Below, piece by piece: positions 49,477 to 59,320 of a DNA stretch of 64,000 bases. How positions within the stretch are numbered: position 1 is the stretch's first letter; every line of letters starts with the position of its first letter. This DNA is from Streptomyces violaceorubidus. GTDB lineage: Bacteria; Actinomycetota; Actinomycetes; Streptomycetales; Streptomycetaceae. The stretch spans positions 65,936-129,935 of the forward strand of contig NZ_JODM01000015.1 of the NCBI RefSeq assembly GCF_000717995.1, in the 5' to 3' direction. The notes beneath the pieces are model-generated. The model was not told the DNA's origin and did not search any database. It worked only from the letters and a program-made list of their open reading frames with translations. Made by a program: the position numbers and the translations under genes.

Positions 49477-50985
49477 CTATCGCGCCAGCCGGTTGGCCGT
49501 GTGCACGGCGCGCAGCACGGCCGCCGCCTTGTTGCGGCACTCGGTGTCCTCGGCGACCGGGTCGGAGTCGGCGACGACGCCGGCGCCCGCCTGGACGTAG
49601 GCGGTGCCGTCGCGCAGCAGTGCCGTGCGGATGGCGATGGCGGTGTCGGAGTCGCCCGCGAAGTCGAGGTAGCCGACGCAGCCGCCGTACAGGCCGCGCC
49701 GGGAGGGTTCGAGTTCGTCGATGATCTGCAGGGCGCGCGGCTTGGGCGCGCCGGAGAGAGTGCCGGCCGGGAAGCAGGCGGTGAGGACGTCGAAGGCGGT
49801 GCGGTCCGGCGCGACCCGTCCGGTGACCGTCGAGACGATGTGCATGACGTGCGAGTACCGCTCGACGGACATGAAGTCGACGACCTCGACGGAGCCGGGT
49901 TCGCAGACGCGTCCCAGGTCGTTGCGGCCGAGGTCGACGAGCATCAGGTGCTCGGCGCGCTCCTTGGGGTCGGCGAGCAACTCGTCGGCGAGGGCCTGGT
50001 CCTCCTGCGGCGTGGCGCCGCGCGGGCGGGTGCCGGCGATGGGGTGCACCAGGGCGCGCCCGTCCTCGACCTTGACCAGCGCCTCGGGGGACGAGCCGAC
50101 GACGTCGAAGCCGTCGAGGCGGAGCAGGTACATGTACGGGGAGGGGTTGGTGGCCCGCAGCACCCGGTACACGTCGAGCGCGCTCGCGGTGCAGGGGGTC
50201 TCGAACCGCTGCGAGGGGACGACCTGGAAGGCCTCGCCCGCGCGGATGCGCTCCTTGATGTCCTCGACGGCGTCCTGGAAGTCGGGGCCGCCCCACAGCG
50301 CGGTGTACTCGGGCAGCTCGGAGGGCGGCAGCGCGGCCGGGGGCTGGGCGACGGCGCGCGTGAGGTCGGCCTCCATGGCGTCCAGGCGGGCGATCGCGTC
50401 GGCGTAGGCCTCGTCGACGCCGCTGTCCAGGTCGTTGTGGTTGATCGCGTTGGCGATCAGCAGGACCGAGCCCTCCCAGTGGTCCATGACGGCGAGGTCG
50501 CTGGTGAGCAGCATGGTCAGCTCGGGGAGCTTCAGGTCGTCGCGCTCCCCCGGGCCGACCTTCTCCAGGCGGCGCACGATGTCGTAGCCGAGGTAGCCGA
50601 CCAGACCGCCGGTGAAGGGCGGCAGGCCCAGATCGTGGGCGAGGTCGCGCGGGGTGTGCAGGGCCTCGACGGTGGCGCGCAGGGCGGCGAGCGGGTCGCC
50701 GTCGGTGGGGACGCCGACGGGCGGGGTGCCCTGCCAGTGCGCCTGGCCGTCCTTCTCGGTGAGGGTGGCGGCGCTGCGCACGCCGACGAAGGAGTACCGG
50801 GACCAGGATCGTCCGTTCTCCGCGGACTCCAGCAGGAAGGTGCCGGGGCGCTCGGCGGCGAGCTTGCGGTACAGGGCCACGGGGGTGTCGCCGTCGGCGA
50901 GGAGCTTGCGGCTGACCGGGATCACCCGGCGGTCGGCGGCGAGCTTGCGGAAGGTGTCGAGGTCCATGTCATGCGTGACGTCCAT
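49477..50985 (-). CDS. trpE: Anthranilate synthase component I
   Basis: A 502-aa enzyme converting chorismate to anthranilate, working with a TrpG glutaminase that is not in this window. The chorismate-binding C-terminal domain is intact ([65 protein letters not shown]). The N-terminal domain includes [18 protein letters not shown], the feedback site region with the Leu-Leu-Glu-Ser motif. It starts 11 bases after hisI; TAGGGT (which contains the hisI stop) ends 8 bases before the ATG, and no ribosome site is seen. Confidence 0.95.
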   Translation of the reverse strand: MDVTHDMDLDTFRKLAADRRVIPVSRKLLADGDTPVALYRKLAAERPGTFLLESAENGRSWSRYSFVGVRSAATLTEKDGQAHWQGTPPVGVPTDGDPLAALRATVEALHTPRDLAHDLGLPPFTGGLVGYLGYDIVRRLEKVGPGERDDLKLPELTMLLTSDLAVMDHWEGSVLLIANAINHNDLDSGVDEAYADAIARLDAMEADLTRAVAQPPAALPPSELPEYTALWGGPDFQDAVEDIKERIRAGEAFQVVPSQRFETPCTASALDVYRVLRATNPSPYMYLLRLDGFDVVGSSPEALVKVEDGRALVHPIAGTRPRGATPQEDQALADELLADPKERAEHLMLVDLGRNDLGRVCEPGSVEVVDFMSVERYSHVMHIVSTVTGRVAPDRTAFDVLTACFPAGTLSGAPKPRALQIIDELEPSRRGLYGGCVGYLDFAGDSDTAIAIRTALLRDGTAYVQAGAGVVADSDPVAEDTECRNKAAAVLRAVHTANRLAR

Positions 50986-50993
50986 GGCGGCAG

Positions 50994-50999
50994 ACCCTA
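50994..50999 (-). promoter_or_regulatory. trpE: -10-like TAGGGT before trpE
   Basis: TAGGGT on the minus strand, 8 bases before the trpE ATG; its first three bases are the hisI stop codon. No -35 was recognised. There is no room for a leader peptide or attenuator between hisI and trpE. Confidence 0.4.
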
Positions 51000-51461
51000 C
51001 TGATCCGCGCCGGGCGCGCCGGTGCGGGCGGCGTCCGGGGCGGTTTCGGCGTCTTCGGCGTCTTCGGCGTCTTCGGCGTTCTCGGCGAGCAGCACGTCGG
51101 TGTCGAAGCAGGTGCGGGTGCCGGTGTGGCAGGCGGCGCCCACCTGGTCGACCTTGACGAGCACGGTGTCGGCGTCGCAGTCCAGGGCGACGGACTTCAC
51201 CCACTGGAAGTGCCCGGAGGTGTCGCCCTTGACCCAGTACTCCTGCCGGCTGCGCGACCAGTAGGTGCAGCGGCCGGTCGTCAGCGTGCGGTGCAGGGCC
51301 TCGTCGTCCATCCAGCCGAGCATCAGCACCTCGCCGGTGTCGTACTGCTGGGCGATGGCGGGCAGGAGGCCGTCGGCGCTGCGCTTGAGCCGGTCGGCGA
51401 TCTCGGGGGCGAGCGGGCCGGGCCGCCCGGAGCCGCCGCTGGTGGGGGAGCTGCTGGTCAT
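50997..51461 (-). CDS. hisI: Phosphoribosyl-AMP cyclohydrolase
   Basis: A 154-aa zinc enzyme opening the adenine ring of PR-AMP in histidine synthesis. Family motifs are [35 protein letters not shown], the metal Asp set [13 protein letters not shown] and the zinc Cys in [12 protein letters not shown]. It lacks the HisE pyrophosphohydrolase domain, which must be encoded elsewhere. A 40-residue acidic tail with repeated E-D-A units follows the enzyme. The ATG at 51461 has CACAAT six bases upstream and no ribosome site. Confidence 0.95.
   Translation of the reverse strand: MTSSSPTSGGSGRPGPLAPEIADRLKRSADGLLPAIAQQYDTGEVLMLGWMDDEALHRTLTTGRCTYWSRSRQEYWVKGDTSGHFQWVKSVALDCDADTVLVKVDQVGAACHTGTRTCFDTDVLLAENAEDAEDAEDAETAPDAARTGAPGADQ
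51045..51087. repeat. hisI: 9-bp tandem repeat inside hisI
   Basis: The unit TCTTCGGCG (minus strand CGCCGAAGA) is repeated head to tail three to four times. It encodes repeated Ala-Glu-Asp in the HisI tail, so copy number can change without shifting the frame. Confidence 0.85.
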
Positions 51462-51506
51462 GCGCCCATTGTGCCGCGCGGGACGGACACGCCCCCGGGA
51501 TGTCCA

Positions 51507-51536
51507 TTGGGCGGACCCGCCCGCCCGCCGTAGGCT
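51507..51536 (+). promoter_or_regulatory. Candidate leaderless promoter
   Basis: TTGGGC (51507-51512), 18 bases, TAGGCT (51531-51536), then GACTCC and the ATG of the TIGR03085 gene. Confidence 0.5.
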
Positions 51537-51542
51537 GACTCC

Positions 51543-52178
51543 ATGTCGACTTTCGCCAAGCGTGAACGACTTCTGCTCGCCGATCTGTTGGAGACGGCGG
51601 GTCCGGACGCCCCGACGCTGTGCGAGGGCTGGCGGACCCGTGACCTGGCCGCGCACGTGGTGGTGCGCGAACGGCGTCCGGACGCGGCCGGGGGCGCCCT
51701 GATCAAGCCGCTGGAGTCCCGCCTCCACCGGGTGCGGGAGGAGTACGGCGCGAAGCCGTACGAGGAGCTGCTCCAGCTGATCCGCACCGGCCCGCCCCGC
51801 TTCTCCCCCTTCCAGCTCAAGCAGGTCGACGAGGCGGCGAACACGGTGGAGTTCTACGTCCACGCCGAGGACGTCCGCCGGGCCCAGCCGGACTGGTCGC
51901 CGCGCGAGCTGGACCCGGTCTTCCAGGACGCCCTGTGGTCCCGTCTGGAGCGGGCTGCCCGGCTGATGGGCCGCGGCATCCCGACGGGCCTGGTGCTGCG
52001 CCGTCCGAACGGCCAGACGACGGTCGCCCACCGGGGCACGCCGGTGGTGACGGCCACGGGCGAGCCGTCCGAGCTGCTGCTGTTCGCCTACGGCCGGCAG
52101 GACGCCGCCAAGGTGGGGCTGGAGGGCGAGGAGAACGCGATCGCCAAGCTGCGGGAGACGAAGCAGCTGGGCATCTGA
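51543..52178 (+). CDS. TIGR03085-family protein (DinB/maleylpyruvate-isomerase-like fold)
   Basis: A 211-aa actinobacterial protein of the TIGR03085 family, related to mycothiol-dependent metalloenzymes with a DinB four-helix fold. Typical are the opening [44 protein letters not shown] (a metal-binding His) and [15 protein letters not shown] (second His). The enzymatic reaction is not established. The ATG is 6 bases after a TAGGCT -10 with no ribosome site. It is convergent with the broken MFS gene. Confidence 0.87.
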   Translation: MSTFAKRERLLLADLLETAGPDAPTLCEGWRTRDLAAHVVVRERRPDAAGGALIKPLESRLHRVREEYGAKPYEELLQLIRTGPPRFSPFQLKQVDEAANTVEFYVHAEDVRRAQPDWSPRELDPVFQDALWSRLERAARLMGRGIPTGLVLRRPNGQTTVAHRGTPVVTATGEPSELLLFAYGRQDAAKVGLEGEENAIAKLRETKQLGI

Positions 52179-52188
52179 CCTCTGCCGC

Positions 52189-52745
52189 TCACTTCGGCAG
52201 CTCGGCCCTGCGCACGCCCGGCGCGCACAGGGCGAGGACCCGCCCACGACGGAGGACAGGCGGACGGCGAGGCCGCGCATGCCCTGGACGCGGGCGAGCT
52301 GGTCCTTGGTGGTGATGCGGGCGGGGAGGGCTCCGACGGCGGGCATGAAAAGGGCGTCCACCGCACCGAAGACGAGGGCGAGCAGGGCCAGGAGCCACAG
52401 TCCCGGACCGGTGGCGAAGAGCAGCGCGGCCACCGCGAGGACCGCCGCGCACCGTACGGCGTCGCTGCCTATGACGACCTTGCGCGGTCCCAGCCGGTCG
52501 ACGACCACTCCCCCGCCGAGCATGAGCAGCGCACGCGGCACCGCGCTCACGGCCGTGACGATCCCGGCCTCGGCGGGACTGCCCTGCCGCACGGCGGCCC
52601 AGGACAGCGCGAGGAAGAAGACGCTGTCACCGAGCATCGACGCGGTGTAGGCCCCGACCCAGCGCAGGACGTTGCCGTCCCGGTGGGCGGGGCGAGCGGG
52701 ACTGGGGCCGGCCTGCCGGTCGGCTATGTCGGTGAGGTCGGACAC
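52189..52745 (-). pseudogene. Internally deleted MFS transporter
   Basis: From GTG 52745 the frame encodes a normal N-terminal half of a major facilitator protein: [22 protein letters not shown], the loop [18 protein letters not shown] and about five membrane segments, up to [13 protein letters not shown] near 52245. There the frame stops making sense, while the neighbouring frame gives a plausible MFS C-terminal end ([15 protein letters not shown] and stop at 52189). The second six-helix half, roughly 200-230 residues, is missing. The simplest reading is an out-of-frame internal deletion. It directly follows the toxin gene on the same strand. Confidence 0.8.
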
Positions 52746-52749
52746 CTGG

Positions 52750-53124
52750 TCAGGCAGCCCAGTCGCGCAGCAGGCGGGCGGTTTCATTGAGGTCGGCCTC
52801 GTCGCTGCGGATGTCGGAGACGAGTTTGGCCCAGTCGCCGGGTCGCGGGTCGACCGGTGTTCCGCATGCCTCCATGTACGCCCGAACACAGCCGATGCCG
52901 ATCGACGCGTTGTAGTCCGTGAACGGGCGGAGCCTCAGCGCGGTGTGCAGGAACGTGGCCGCTCGAGCCGGGATCTCCTCGTAATAGGGCTCTCCCGCGA
53001 CACGCTCGTACCGATGCCTCTCAGCCATGCAGTGAAGGGCGCCCCAGTCCCTGATGGGCGTGTTCGGCGGTGAGACTTCCACCTGCACGCAGAGGACCCA
53101 GCCAGCGTCGACGTAGAGCGTCAC
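52750..53124 (-). CDS. Doc/Fic-like toxin of a type II toxin-antitoxin pair
   Basis: A 124-aa protein resembling the Doc/Fic toxins that Streptomyces genomes carry with a small antitoxin. The region [24 protein letters not shown] lies where Doc proteins have HPFxDGNKR, so the Fic core is altered: the His is replaced by Arg and the GNKR by YNAS. It starts at GTG 53124 with GTGA overlapping the antitoxin stop. Assignment rests on the Fic-like helix pair, the length and the gene arrangement. Whether it still modifies EF-Tu or another target is doubtful. Confidence 0.7.
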   Translation of the reverse strand: MTLYVDAGWVLCVQVEVSPPNTPIRDWGALHCMAERHRYERVAGEPYYEEIPARAATFLHTALRLRPFTDYNASIGIGCVRAYMEACGTPVDPRPGDWAKLVSDIRSDEADLNETARLLRDWAA

Positions 53125-53339
53125 CGCAATCCCGCCGGGAAGCGCTCTTCGAAGTCGGCCATGATCTCGCGGGCGTACTTCGACGCCCCCTCCACGAACC
53201 GCTGCTTCTGCCGTCGACGCACCACGTCCTCGGTCAGTATGTCGTGCGCGAGACGCTTGATCGCGACGCCCTGCTCCTTGGCCTCGGCACGCAGCTCGGC
53301 CAGCTCTTCCTCGGTGAACTCAATCGTGATCCCAGGCAT
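53121..53339 (-). CDS. Antitoxin (ribbon-helix-helix type) of the Doc-like pair
   Basis: A 72-aa acidic/basic protein with a ribbon-helix-helix-like start (GITIEFTEEELAELRAEAKEQG and AIKRLAHDILTEDVVRRR) and a C-terminal arm (KYAREIMADFEERFPAG) that could occupy the toxin. It precedes the toxin and overlaps it by 4 bases, the standard order for autoregulated pairs. AAGGTG lies 5 bases before the ATG at 53339. Confidence 0.75.
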   Translation of the reverse strand: MPGITIEFTEEELAELRAEAKEQGVAIKRLAHDILTEDVVRRRQKQRFVEGASKYAREIMADFEERFPAGLR

Positions 53340-53406
53340 ATGAGCACCTTAGCGGGGCCGCCACCGGGACCACTACCACGTTCACTACCGAGGGCGACCT
53401 CTCGAA

Positions 53407-54162
53407 CTACCGAACGGGATGGCCCGCCTCGCGCAGGGCGGATTTCACCTCGCCGATCCGCAGGTCGCCGAAGTGGAAGACGGACGCCGCCAGGACCGCG
53501 TCCGCGCCCGCCTCGACGGCGGGGGCGAAGTGGGCGAGGCTGCCCGCGCCGCCCGAGGCGATCACGGGGACGGTCACGTGCCCCCGGACCGCCGCCAGCA
53601 TCTCCAGGTCGTAGCCGTCCTTGGTGCCGTCCGCGTCCATCGAGTTGAGCAGGATCTCCCCCGCGCCCAGCTCGGCGGCCCGGTGGGCCCACTCGACCGC
53701 GTCGACACCGGTGCCGCGCCGGCCGCCGTGGGTGGTCACCTCGAAGGTGCCCGCCTCGGTGCGGCGGGCGTCGACCGACAGCACGAGGACCTGGCGGCCG
53801 AACCGCTCGGCGATCTCACGGATCAGGTCGGCTCGGGCGATGGCGGCGGTGTTCACGCCCACCTTGTCCGCTCCGGCCCGCAGCAGCTTGTCCACGTCCT
53901 CGACGGTGCGCACCCCGCCGCCTACGGTCAGCGGGATGAACACCTGCTCGGCGGTGCGGCGCACCACGTCGTAGGTCGTCTCGCGGTCGCCCGACGAGGC
54001 GGTGATGTCCAGGAACGTCAGCTCGTCGGCGCCCTCGGCGTCGTACACCTTGGCCATCTCGACGGGGTCGCCCGCGTCGCGCAGGTTCTGGAAGTTGACG
54101 CCCTTGACGACCCGGCCGCCGTCCACGTCCAGGCAGGGGATGACTCGGACCGCCAGGGTCAT
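53407..54162 (-). CDS. hisF: Imidazole glycerol phosphate synthase, cyclase subunit
   Basis: A 251-aa TIM barrel that, with HisH, converts PRFAR and ammonia to imidazole glycerol phosphate and AICAR. Catalytic Asp residues are in [18 protein letters not shown] and [15 protein letters not shown]; phosphate loops are [11 protein letters not shown] and IASGGAG. It starts with an ATGA overlap on ridA and is the last gene of the his operon. Confidence 0.97.
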   Translation of the reverse strand: MTLAVRVIPCLDVDGGRVVKGVNFQNLRDAGDPVEMAKVYDAEGADELTFLDITASSGDRETTYDVVRRTAEQVFIPLTVGGGVRTVEDVDKLLRAGADKVGVNTAAIARADLIREIAERFGRQVLVLSVDARRTEAGTFEVTTHGGRRGTGVDAVEWAHRAAELGAGEILLNSMDADGTKDGYDLEMLAAVRGHVTVPVIASGGAGSLAHFAPAVEAGADAVLAASVFHFGDLRIGEVKSALREAGHPVR

Positions 54163-54563
54163 GAATCCACGGCTCCTCTATACGCTTCCACTTCGACTGA
54201 CACCAGCACCCGCGAGTCGATGAAGCCCTGCACGACCAGCAGGGTCGTAACCGGGCGCACGGAGTCGAACAACTCCTTGTGGGCGCGGCCCACCGCATCG
54301 ACATCGCGGGAATGTGCCAGACACACACGGGTCCGGATCACGGACTCGATGCCGAGTCCGAACTCGGCAAGGGCCTCGACGGCCGTGCCGAAGGCCACCT
54401 TCGTCTGCTCGTACGGGTCGCCCTCGCCGTAGAGCATGTCGCCCTTGAAGGCGGTGGTGCCCGCCACGACGACACGGTCGCCCGCCGCCACGGCGCGTGC
54501 GAAACCGAAGGACTCTTCCCATGGACTTCCGCTCTGCACGCGCCGTACGGCTTCGGACGTCAT
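54159..54563 (-). CDS. RidA-family protein inside the his operon
   Basis: A 134-aa member of the YjgF/YER057c/UK114 family, which hydrolyses reactive enamine/imine intermediates. Typical are [20 protein letters not shown], the long helix [24 protein letters not shown] with the catalytic Arg, and [20 protein letters not shown]. It overlaps both neighbours by ATGA (priA and hisF), so it is made with the histidine enzymes and may remove a by-product of that pathway. Confidence 0.9.
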   Translation of the reverse strand: MTSEAVRRVQSGSPWEESFGFARAVAAGDRVVVAGTTAFKGDMLYGEGDPYEQTKVAFGTAVEALAEFGLGIESVIRTRVCLAHSRDVDAVGRAHKELFDSVRPVTTLLVVQGFIDSRVLVSVEVEAYRGAVDS

Positions 54564-55285
54564 GTCGACACAGCCTCCAGGGCCTCTTCCAGGGTGAACG
54601 ACTTTGCGTAGAGGGCTTTCCCGACGATGGCCCCCTCGACACCGTCCGGGACGAGCCCGGCGATCGCGCGCAGGTCGTCCAGGGAGGACACGCCGCCCGA
54701 CGCCACGACCGGGCGGTCGGTGGCCGCGCAGACGTTCTTCAGGAGCTCCAGGTTGGGGCCCTGGAGGGTGCCGTCCTTGGCGATGTCGGTGACGACGTAC
54801 CGGGCGCAGCCCTCCTTGTTCAGGCGGTCCAGCGTCTCGTAGAGGTCGCCGCCGTCACGCGTCCAGCCCCGGCCCCGCAGCGTGGTGCCCCGTACGTCCA
54901 GGCCGACCGCGATCCTGTCGCCGTGCTCGGCGATGACCTTGGCGACCCACTCCGGGGTCTCCAGGGCGGCGGTGCCCAGGTTCACCCGGGTGCAGCCGGT
55001 GGCGAGGGCCGCGGCGAGGGTGTCGTCGTCGCGGATGCCGCCGGACAGCTCCACCTTGATGTCCATCGCCTGGGCCACCTCGGCGATCAGCGCGCGGTTG
55101 TCCCCGGTGCCGAACGCGGCGTCCAGGTCCACCAGGTGCAGCCACTCGGCGCCGGAGCGCTGCCAGGCGAGGGCGGCCTCCAGCGGGGAGCCGTAGGAGG
55201 TCTCGGTGCCGGACTCGCCGTGCACCAGGCGGACGGCCTGGCCGTCGCGGACGTCGACGGCGGGGAGGAGTTCGAGCTTGCTCAT
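54560..55285 (-). CDS. priA: Bifunctional phosphoribosyl isomerase A (HisA and TrpF activities)
   Basis: A 241-aa TIM barrel performing the ProFAR isomerase step of histidine synthesis and, in Streptomyces and Mycobacterium, the PRA isomerase step of tryptophan synthesis. Catalytic Asp residues are in [16 protein letters not shown] and [21 protein letters not shown] and [10 protein letters not shown] bind the two phosphates. The PriA-type Arg in [14 protein letters not shown] is present. No trpF gene is in this window, consistent with PriA. The ATG at 55285 lies 2 bases after the hisH stop. Confidence 0.95.
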   Translation of the reverse strand: MSKLELLPAVDVRDGQAVRLVHGESGTETSYGSPLEAALAWQRSGAEWLHLVDLDAAFGTGDNRALIAEVAQAMDIKVELSGGIRDDDTLAAALATGCTRVNLGTAALETPEWVAKVIAEHGDRIAVGLDVRGTTLRGRGWTRDGGDLYETLDRLNKEGCARYVVTDIAKDGTLQGPNLELLKNVCAATDRPVVASGGVSSLDDLRAIAGLVPDGVEGAIVGKALYAKSFTLEEALEAVST

Positions 55286-55287
55286 CT

Positions 55288-55935
55288 CTACAGGGTCTCG
55301 ATCCAGTTGGTGAGGAGCTGGGCTCCGGCGTCGCCGGACTTCTCGGGGTGGAACTGCGTGGCCCACAGCGCGCCGTTCTCCACGGCGGCCACGAAGGGCT
55401 TGCCGTGTGTGGACCAGGTGACCCTGGGCTCGGCGATCAGCGGGTTGTGCGTCTCCTGCGTCCACTCGTGGACGGCGTAGGAGTGCACGAAGTAGAAGCG
55501 GGCGTCCGCGTCCAGGCCCGCGAAGAGCTGGGAGTCGGCCGGTGCCTCCACCGTGTTCCAGCCCATGTGGGGCACGACGTCGGCCTGGAGCGGTCCGACC
55601 GTGCCGGGCCACTCGTCGAGGCCCGCGGCCTCCACGTCGTGCTCGATGCCGCGCGAGAAGAGGATCTGCATGCCGACGCAGATGCCCATGACCGGGCGTC
55701 CGCCCGACAGCCGCCGGTCGACGATCCAGTCGCCGCGGGCGGCCTTGAGGCCGTCCATGCAGGCGGCGAAGGCGCCGACACCGGGGACCAGGAGCCCGTC
55801 GGCGTTCATGGCCCTGTCGTAGTCGCGGGTGATCTCGACGTCGGCTCCCGCGCGCGCGAGGGCACGCTCGGCGGAACGGACGTTGCCGAAGCCGTAGTCG
55901 AAGACGACGACCTTCTTGGCGGCGGCGGTGGTCAA
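55288..55935 (-). CDS. hisH: Imidazole glycerol phosphate synthase, glutaminase subunit
   Basis: A 215-aa class I glutamine amidotransferase that supplies ammonia to HisF. The nucleophile Cys is in [13 protein letters not shown], and the His/Glu pair in [12 protein letters not shown] place the start at the TTG 55935, since it forms a TTGA overlap with the stop of the upstream 54-aa gene, GGGGGT lies about 6 bases before it, and the protein then begins about 10 residues before [13 protein letters not shown], as usual. A GTG 13 codons further up would lie inside the upstream gene. Confidence 0.93.
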   Translation of the reverse strand: MTTAAAKKVVVFDYGFGNVRSAERALARAGADVEITRDYDRAMNADGLLVPGVGAFAACMDGLKAARGDWIVDRRLSGGRPVMGICVGMQILFSRGIEHDVEAAGLDEWPGTVGPLQADVVPHMGWNTVEAPADSQLFAGLDADARFYFVHSYAVHEWTQETHNPLIAEPRVTWSTHGKPFVAAVENGALWATQFHPEKSGDAGAQLLTNWIETL

Positions 55936-56096
55936 CTCCAGACCCCCAGCCTCAGGACTCCGGCGAGCAGACACATGCCGGCGCCGATGGAGAGCAGCAC
56001 GATCAGGCCCCTGGGCATCTGCTGCTTGGCGAAGGAGTAGATGCCGCCGGCCAGGAAGAGGCCGACGACGATCAGTGCGGTGGACGTACCGTTCAT
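55932..56096 (-). CDS. 54-aa membrane protein between hisB and hisH
   Basis: ATG 56096 opens a 54-residue frame with two hydrophobic helices: [19 protein letters not shown], a short basic loop (KQQMPRG), and [20 protein letters not shown], ending GVWS. It starts 3 bases after the hisB stop and its stop overlaps the TTG start of hisH by TTGA. The tight spacing and the strong G/C third-position bias argue that it is real. Function unknown; it could tether or signal at the membrane. Confidence 0.8.
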   Translation of the reverse strand: MNGTSTALIVVGLFLAGGIYSFAKQQMPRGLIVLLSIGAGMCLLAGVLRLGVWS

Positions 56097-56099
56097 CGG

Positions 56100-56693
56100 T
56101 TACAGCGCGCCCTTCGTGGAAGGCAGGATGCCGGCCGCGCGGGGATCGCGCTCCGAGGCGTAGCGCAGGGCCCGGGCCAGCGCCTTGAACTGGCACTCCA
56201 CGATGTGGTGCGCGTTGCGCCCGTAGGGCACGTGCACGTGCAGGGCGACCTGGGCCTGGGCGACGAAGGACTCCAGGATGTGCCGGGTCATGGTCACGTC
56301 GTACTCGCCGATCATCGGCGCCATGTTCTCGGGCTCGGTGTGCACGAGGTAGGGGCGGCCGGAGAGGTCGACGGTGACCTGGGCGAGGGACTCGTCCAGC
56401 GGGACCGTGCAGTTGCCGAAGCGGTAGATGCCCACCTTGTCGCCGAGGGCCTGCTTGAAGGCGGCGCCCAGCGCGAGGGCGGTGTCCTCGATGGTGTGGT
56501 GGGAGTCGATGTGCAGGTCGCCGTCGGTCTTCACGGTCAGGTCGAACAGACCGTGCCGGCCGAGCTGGTCGAGCATGTGGTCGTAGAAGCCGACGCCGGT
56601 GGCGATGTCGGTCTTGCCGGTGCCGTCGAGGTCGATCTCGACGAGGACCGAGGTCTCCTTGGTCGTGCGCTCCACGCGTCCCACGCGGCTCAT
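56100..56693 (-). CDS. hisB: Imidazoleglycerol-phosphate dehydratase
   Basis: A 197-aa manganese enzyme of the monofunctional IGPD type (no phosphatase domain). Its metal motifs are [17 protein letters not shown] and [14 protein letters not shown] in the first half and the matching [14 protein letters not shown] and [15 protein letters not shown] in the second. It starts with ATGA overlap on hisC. Confidence 0.97.
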   Translation of the reverse strand: MSRVGRVERTTKETSVLVEIDLDGTGKTDIATGVGFYDHMLDQLGRHGLFDLTVKTDGDLHIDSHHTIEDTALALGAAFKQALGDKVGIYRFGNCTVPLDESLAQVTVDLSGRPYLVHTEPENMAPMIGEYDVTMTRHILESFVAQAQVALHVHVPYGRNAHHIVECQFKALARALRYASERDPRAAGILPSTKGAL

Positions 56694-57799
56694 GTGTTCT
56701 GCTCCTTCTTGACTTCACGTACCGCGTCGAGGAACGCGTCGTTCTCCTGCGGGGTGCCGGCGGTGACCCGCAGCCATCCCGGCACGCCGTTGTCCCGGAC
56801 CAGCACGCCCCGGTCGAGGATCTTCCGCCAGGTCACGTGGGAGTCCTCGAACCGCCCGAACTGCACGAAGTTGGCGTCGGACTCGGTCACCTCGTAGCCG
56901 ATGGCCCGCAGTTCGGCGACCAGCCGGTCCCGCTCGGTCTTCAGCTGCTCCACGTACTTGAGCAGCGTGTCCGTGTACTCCAGGGCGGCCAGCGCGGTCG
57001 CCTGGGTGACGGCCGACAGGTGGTAGGGCAGCCGTACGAGCTGGACGGCGTCGACCACGGCCGGGTGCGCGGCGAGGTAGCCGAGGCGCAGGCCGGCCGC
57101 GCCGAACGCCTTGGACATGGTGCGGGAGACGACGAGGTTCGGCCGTCCGTCGAGCAGCGGCAGCAGCGAGGCGCCGTGGCTGAACTCGATGTACGCCTCG
57201 TCCACGACGACCATGGACGGCCTGGCGGCCTGCGCGGCCTCGTAGAGGGCGAGGACCGTCCCGGCCGGGACCGCGTTGCCGGTGGGGTTGTTGGGGGTGG
57301 TGACGAAGACGACGTCCGGGCGGTGCTCGGCGATCGCCCGCTGGGCGGCGGGCAGGTCGATGGTGAAGTCCTCGTGGCGCGGCCCGGAGATCCAGCCGGT
57401 GCCGGTGCCGCGCGCGATGAGGCCGTGCATCGAGTACGACGGCTCGAAGCCGATCGCGGTGCGGCCCGGGCCGCCGAAGGTCTGCAGCAGCTGCTGGATG
57501 ACCTCGTTGGAGCCGTTGGCCGCCCAGACGCTGCTCACGTCCAGCGGGTGCCCGCAGGTGTTCGTCAGGTACTCGGCGAGCTTGGTGCGCAGCTCGACCG
57601 CGTCCCGGTCCGGGTAGCGGTTGAGGTCGCGGGCGGCCTCGCGGACCCGCTCGGCGATCCGCTCGACCAGCGCGTCGGGCAGCGGGTAGGGGTTCTCGTT
57701 GGTGTTCAGCCGTACCGGCACGTCCAGCTGGGGCGCGCCGTAGGGGGACTTGCCGCGCAGCTCGTCCCGTACGGGGAGATCGTCGATGCCGAACGTCAC
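56690..57799 (-). CDS. hisC: Histidinol-phosphate aminotransferase
   Basis: A 369-aa PLP aminotransferase. It shows the substrate loop [26 protein letters not shown], the PLP Asp/Tyr in [11 protein letters not shown] and the Schiff-base Lys in [16 protein letters not shown]. The start is GTG 57799, with GTGA overlapping the hisD stop. Order in the operon is hisD-hisC-hisB. Confidence 0.97.
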   Translation of the reverse strand: MTFGIDDLPVRDELRGKSPYGAPQLDVPVRLNTNENPYPLPDALVERIAERVREAARDLNRYPDRDAVELRTKLAEYLTNTCGHPLDVSSVWAANGSNEVIQQLLQTFGGPGRTAIGFEPSYSMHGLIARGTGTGWISGPRHEDFTIDLPAAQRAIAEHRPDVVFVTTPNNPTGNAVPAGTVLALYEAAQAARPSMVVVDEAYIEFSHGASLLPLLDGRPNLVVSRTMSKAFGAAGLRLGYLAAHPAVVDAVQLVRLPYHLSAVTQATALAALEYTDTLLKYVEQLKTERDRLVAELRAIGYEVTESDANFVQFGRFEDSHVTWRKILDRGVLVRDNGVPGWLRVTAGTPQENDAFLDAVREVKKEQNT

Positions 57800-59121
57800 T
57801 TGCTTTCCGGGACCTTCCACTCGAACCTCGCCTTGATCGCCGCGCCGTGCGCGGGCAGGTCCTCGGCCTCGGCCAGCGTCACCACGTGGTGCGCGACCTC
57901 GGCGAGCGCGTCGCGCGTGTAGTCGACGATGTGGATGCCGCGCAGGAAGGACTGCACGGACAGGCCCGAGGAGTGGCAGGCGCAGCCCCCGGTGGGCAGG
58001 ACATGGTTGGACCCGGCCGCGTAGTCGCCGAGCGAGACGGGCGCCCAGGGGCCCACGAAGACCGCGCCGGCGTTCTTGACCCGGTCGGCGACCGCGGCGG
58101 CGTCGGCGGTCTGGATCTCCAGGTGCTCCGCGCCGTAGGCGTCGACCACGCGCAGCCCCTCGTCCAGGCCGTCGACGAGGACGATCGCGGACTGGCGGCC
58201 GGCCAGGGCCGGGCGGATCCGGTCCTCGACGTGCTTGGTGGCCTCGACCTGCGGCCGCAACTCCTTCTCCACCGCGTCCGCGAGCTCCACGGAGTCGGTG
58301 ACCAGGACGGCGGCGGCCAGCGGGTCGTGCTCGGCCTGGCTGATCAGGTCGGAGGCGACGTGCACCGGGTCGGCCGTCGAGTCCGCCAGGACGGCGATCT
58401 CGGTCGGTCCCGCCTCGGCGTCGATGCCGATCTTCCCGGTGAAGAAGCGCTTGGCGGCGGCGACCCAGATGTTGCCGGGGCCGGTGACCATGTTGGCGGG
58501 CGGGCAGGACTCCGTGCCGTAGGCGAACATCGCGACGGCGGTGGCACCGCCGGCCGCGTACACCTCGTCCACGCCGAGCAGGGCGCAGGCGGCCAGGATG
58601 GTGGGGTGCGGGATCCCGCCGAACCCGGCCTGCGCGGGCGAGGCGAGCGCGATCGAGCCGACGCCGGCCTCCTGCGCGGGCACCACGTTCATGACCACGG
58701 ACGACGGGTAGACCGACCGGCCGCCGGGCACGTAGAGCCCGACCCGCTCGACCGGCACCCACTTCTCGGTGACCGACCCGCCGGGCACCACCTGCGTGGT
58801 GTGCGTGCGGCGGCGCTGCTCGCGGTGGACGAGGCGGGCGCGGCGGATGGACTCCTCGAGCGCGGCGCGCACAGCCGGGTCCAGGCCCTCCAGCGCGCGG
58901 GTCAGCTCCTCCGCCGGGACCCGCACCCGCTCCAGCCGGACCCCGTCGAACTGCTCGGTGAAGTCGATCAGCGCCGCGTCCCCGCGATGATGCACGGCCT
59001 CGCAGATCGGACGCACCTTCTCCAGGGCGACCGAGACGTCGAAGTCGGCTCGGGGCAGCAGGTCGCGCAGGGCGGGGCCCTCGGGGAGGGCGTCGCCGCG
59101 CAGATCGATTCGGGAGATCAC
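57796..59121 (-). CDS. hisD: Histidinol dehydrogenase
   Basis: A 441-aa zinc/NAD enzyme making histidine from histidinol in two oxidation steps. Landmarks are [31 protein letters not shown], and the zinc and catalytic His region [16 protein letters not shown]. First gene of the his operon. The GTG at 59121 has no ribosome site; a GAGAAT hexamer (minus strand, 59129-59134) ends 7 bases upstream, which would give a leaderless operon mRNA. Confidence 0.96.
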   Translation of the reverse strand: MISRIDLRGDALPEGPALRDLLPRADFDVSVALEKVRPICEAVHHRGDAALIDFTEQFDGVRLERVRVPAEELTRALEGLDPAVRAALEESIRRARLVHREQRRRTHTTQVVPGGSVTEKWVPVERVGLYVPGGRSVYPSSVVMNVVPAQEAGVGSIALASPAQAGFGGIPHPTILAACALLGVDEVYAAGGATAVAMFAYGTESCPPANMVTGPGNIWVAAAKRFFTGKIGIDAEAGPTEIAVLADSTADPVHVASDLISQAEHDPLAAAVLVTDSVELADAVEKELRPQVEATKHVEDRIRPALAGRQSAIVLVDGLDEGLRVVDAYGAEHLEIQTADAAAVADRVKNAGAVFVGPWAPVSLGDYAAGSNHVLPTGGCACHSSGLSVQSFLRGIHIVDYTRDALAEVAHHVVTLAEAEDLPAHGAAIKARFEWKVPESK

Positions 59122-59128
59122 GGAACCA

Positions 59129-59134
59129 ATTCTC
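59129..59134 (-). promoter_or_regulatory. hisD: -10-like GAGAAT before hisD
   Basis: GAGAAT, then TGGTTCC, then the GTG of hisD. No clear -35 lies upstream in the GC-rich sequence. Confidence 0.35.
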
Positions 59135-59320
59135 TCAGACCCGCGTCCGGCCCGGTCCGCGCGTATCAATGGCTGATACGGAACGCGACGGACCGCACTG
59201 CCCACGGTGAACTCATGCGATCCGTGCTCACTTTGAGTGTTCGGAAGGTCACGCAGTGGGCATGAACGGTTGTACGAAGGGTGAGCGACCGACGAGTAGA
59301 CGGGGAGGGGGTGAAGCACC

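Noticed and set aside
50986..51000. Trp leader peptide/attenuator before trpE
   Set aside because: The hisI stop is 11 bases from the trpE ATG, leaving no room for one, and no Trp-rich short frame was found.
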